17,364 nucleotides of DNA, from assembly GCA_007131435.1 (NCBI GenBank), contig SLQM01000260.1, positions 1 to 17,364 of the forward strand, in the 5' to 3' direction. The translations under genes and the position numbers were made by a program. The stretch comes from Syntrophomonadaceae bacterium. Lineage in GTDB: Bacteria; Bacillota; Dethiobacteria; DTU022. Shown in pieces: positions 15,827-17,364 of this stretch. The notes below the pieces were generated by a model. It was not told where the DNA came from, did not search any database, and saw only the letters and a list, made by a program, of their open reading frames with translations. Position 1 is the stretch's first letter. Every line of letters starts with the position of its first letter.

Positions 15827-15855
15827 TTGCATAGTTTATAGCAGTGCTATAAAAT
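15827..15855 (+). promoter_or_regulatory. Weak candidate promoter of the sigma-54 activator gene
   Basis: TTGCAT (15827-15832), a 17-bp spacer and TAAAAT (15850-15855) form a weak sigma-A-like promoter. The 19-bp palindrome at 15835-15853 fills its spacer and overlaps the -10, a layout that would suit autorepression. An alternative -35 (TTGACT, 15769-15774) has no good -10. Confidence 0.25.
15835..15853. promoter_or_regulatory. Perfect 19-bp palindrome, candidate operator or activator site
   Basis: TTTATAGCA-G-TGCTATAAA is a perfect inverted repeat with 9-bp arms around one central base. It lies in the spacer between the divergent dehydratase and activator genes, about 95 bp upstream of the predicted dehydratase promoter. 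Fis-type helix-turn-helix domains of sigma-54 activators bind such dyads at a distance from the promoter, so the neighbouring activator is the obvious candidate ligand. No T-run follows, so it is not a terminator. Confidence 0.55.
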
Positions 15856-15901
15856 CAAAATAAATTTGAATATAGAATAAAATCATTGAGGTGAACACTT
15901 A

Positions 15902-17290
15902 ATGGCAAAGGATGAATTATCATCACTGGCCAGTGATGGTCAGAACAAGCTTTTACTTCAGACAATTATAGATTCCTTATCCGATGCCGTATCTGTAGTT
16001 GATGAAAATGGCATTGGGATTATGGTTAACAGGGCCTATACGAGGATAACCGGTATGACCGAGGAACAGGTCTTAAGAAAACCGGCTACAGTTGATATAG
16101 CTGAAGGGGAAAGTGTTCACATGAGGGTATTGCAGACCGGCAAACCGATTAAGGGGGTGAGAATGAAAGTAGGGCCTTTCAGACGCGAAGTTATAGTTTC
16201 CTGTGAACCCTTAATTATAAATGGTGAGTTAAAGGGTAGTGTTGGGGTAATCCATGACATATCTGAATTACGCAGGGTTATGGAGGAGTTGGAAAGAACC
16301 AGGAAACTGGTCAGAAAGTTGGAATCACGTTATACCTTCGAAGACATAATTGGCAATAGCGAGCAAATAAAAAAAGCAATTGAAAGGGCAAGTCATGCTG
16401 CTGCAACACCAGTCTCAGTATTATTAAGGGGAGAGAACGGGACAGGGAAAGAGCTTTTTGCCCATGCTATTCATCATGCCAGTGAAAGATCAGAAAAACC
16501 TTTCATCAGGGTTAATTGTGCATCGCTAACTGATACACTCCTTGAAAGTGAACTGTTCGGTTACGCCGATGGAGCTTTTACAGGGGCCAAGAAAGGCGGA
16601 AGGAAAGGATATTTTGAAGAAGCGGAAGGCGGCACCCTATTTCTCGATGAAATAGGAGCCATGAACCTTGAAGCCCAGGCCCGGTTGCTTCGTGTAATCC
16701 AGGAAGGAGAAATAATCAGGGTGGGAGAATCAAGGCCGCGCAGGTTAGATGTCAGAATTATAGCCGCAACTAATTCTGACCTGGAAAGAATGGTTGAAAA
16801 AGACAGGTTTCGCAAAGATCTTTATTACCGTCTTAATGTCTTTCCAATATATTTGCCGCCATTAAGGGATTTAAAAAGCGATATACCGCTATTTGTTAAT
16901 CATTACCTGGCAAGATATTCCCAGGAATATGGAAGAACTGTTATAGATATTGCACCTGTAGTTTTCAAGCGCCTGAAAGAGTATGATTGGCCGGGGAATG
17001 TGCGTGAACTGCAAAATGTTATTGCGCGGGCCCTTATCAACCTGGATCGAGATGAAACTATTATTGAGGAAAAGCATTTAATAATGCCGTTCATAAATCA
17101 CTCTGTAAAAGCAGATATAACTGAAGAATTGTTAAAGGGCACACTAAAAGAAATGCATTCAAACTGGGAAAGAAGAATTTTACTCCAGGCGCTACATGAA
17201 GCTAAGGGGAATAAAGCTGAAGCGGCCAGGCAGCTTGATATTTCAATACGTAATCTATATAACAAGCTGCACCAGCACAAACTGGTATAA
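15902..17290 (+). CDS. Sigma-54-dependent transcriptional activator, PAS-AAA-Fis
   Basis: This 462-aa bacterial enhancer-binding protein has an N-terminal PAS sensor (about 15-125, IIDSLSDAVSVVDENGIGI...NRAYTRITGMTEEQV...GVIHDIS) and a short coiled linker (about 122-142). The AAA+ domain follows (about 146-380) with Walker A GENGTGKE (177-184), the sigma-54 contact loop GAFTGA (224-229), Walker B GTLFLDEIG (244-252), the RFRKDLYYRLN segment carrying candidate arginine fingers (302-312) and WPGNVREL. A C-terminal Fis-type helix-turn-helix (about 421-460, EAARQLDISIRNLYNKL) ends the protein. All parts needed to remodel RNA polymerase-sigma-54 are intact. The PAS ligand is unknown. GAGGTG lies 8 nt before the ATG. 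Divergent placement suggests control of the dehydratase gene and perhaps of the acyl-CoA genes, although I found no clear -24/-12 promoter in the spacer. Confidence 0.93.
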   Translation: MAKDELSSLASDGQNKLLLQTIIDSLSDAVSVVDENGIGIMVNRAYTRITGMTEEQVLRKPATVDIAEGESVHMRVLQTGKPIKGVRMKVGPFRREVIVSCEPLIINGELKGSVGVIHDISELRRVMEELERTRKLVRKLESRYTFEDIIGNSEQIKKAIERASHAAATPVSVLLRGENGTGKELFAHAIHHASERSEKPFIRVNCASLTDTLLESELFGYADGAFTGAKKGGRKGYFEEAEGGTLFLDEIGAMNLEAQARLLRVIQEGEIIRVGESRPRRLDVRIIAATNSDLERMVEKDRFRKDLYYRLNVFPIYLPPLRDLKSDIPLFVNHYLARYSQEYGRTVIDIAPVVFKRLKEYDWPGNVRELQNVIARALINLDRDETIIEEKHLIMPFINHSVKADITEELLKGTLKEMHSNWERRILLQALHEAKGNKAEAARQLDISIRNLYNKLHQHKLV

Positions 17291-17305
17291 CCAAAACTGG
17301 TATAA
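17279..17305 (+). repeat. 15-bp tandem duplication across the activator stop codon
   Basis: AAACTGGTATAA occurs at 17279-17290 and 17294-17305, a period of 15 bp. The first copy encodes the final Lys-Leu-Val and TAA; the second repeats the same codons and an in-frame TAA, so readthrough would add only four codons. It looks like a small slippage duplication. The remaining 59 bp to the window end are AT-rich with no gene or terminator seen. Confidence 0.6.
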
Positions 17306-17364
17306 ACAGGTTCCTGCGCGCTATATATAAAGTAAAAATTTGAAGAATATTTTTAAAACCACAA

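Noticed and set aside
15579..15863. 94-aa plus-strand open frame overlapping the start of the dehydratase-family gene and the spacer
   Set aside because: No ribosome binding site or recognisable domain. Its first part is antisense to a conserved coding region and the rest is AT-rich low-complexity translation.
1..17364. CRISPR arrays, insertion sequences, tRNA or rRNA genes, phage or defence systems
   Set aside because: No regular repeat-spacer pattern, transposase, terminal inverted repeats, tRNA cloverleaf or rRNA sequence was seen; nearly all of the window is metabolic coding sequence.

Overview
The window looks like a chromosomal segment of an anaerobic Bacillota (Clostridia) bacterium, probably one that oxidises or isomerises short-chain fatty acids. 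The evidence is strong Gram-positive-style ribosome binding sites, moderate and AT-leaning base composition, a membrane pyrophosphatase tail, NAD-dependent DNA ligase, a Clostridia-like purM-purN-purH-purD run, butyryl-CoA-dehydrogenase-type enzymes, a B12-dependent acyl-CoA mutase and a PAS/sigma-54 activator. I cannot name the species from sequence alone.

Layout. Positions 1-84 are the last codons of a membrane pyrophosphatase (hppA), followed by an excellent intrinsic terminator at 93-122. Positions 139-4757 hold four de novo purine genes: purM, purN, purH (TTG start, overlapping purN) and purD. Only 16 bp after purD, on the same strand, a fatty-acid/B12 block begins (4774-12118): thiolase, two tandem acyl-CoA dehydrogenases (the first divergent, the second canonical), cob(I)alamin adenosyltransferase, a MeaB-family GTPase, a catalytic acyl-CoA mutase subunit and its small B12-binding subunit. 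ligA follows (12145-14142). The strand then switches: a 4-hydroxybutyryl-CoA-dehydratase-family protein is encoded on the minus strand (14205-15674). It is divergent from a PAS-AAA-Fis sigma-54 activator (15902-17290) across a 227-bp AT-rich spacer that carries a perfect 19-bp palindrome.

The main reading concerns the mutase. It resembles methylmalonyl-CoA mutase, but the two residues that recognise the methylmalonyl carboxylate are replaced: Phe83 stands where MutB has Tyr89, and Gln201 stands where MutB has Arg207. That pair is the isobutyryl-CoA mutase signature. With the adjacent G-protein chaperone, adenosyltransferase, butyryl-CoA-type dehydrogenase and thiolase, the block is best read as isobutyryl-CoA <-> butyryl-CoA isomerisation feeding beta-oxidation to acetyl-CoA, or the reverse. 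Enoyl-CoA hydratase, 3-hydroxyacyl-CoA dehydrogenase, CoA-transferase/ligase and ETF genes are not in the window and must lie elsewhere.

Two enzymes look remodelled. The first acyl-CoA dehydrogenase keeps the catalytic Glu but has lost two FAD-contact motifs. The dehydratase-family protein keeps its Fe-S ligands but lacks two glutamates that are catalytic in the characterised enzyme. These, together with the palindrome between the dehydratase and its likely regulator, are the most unusual parts of the window.
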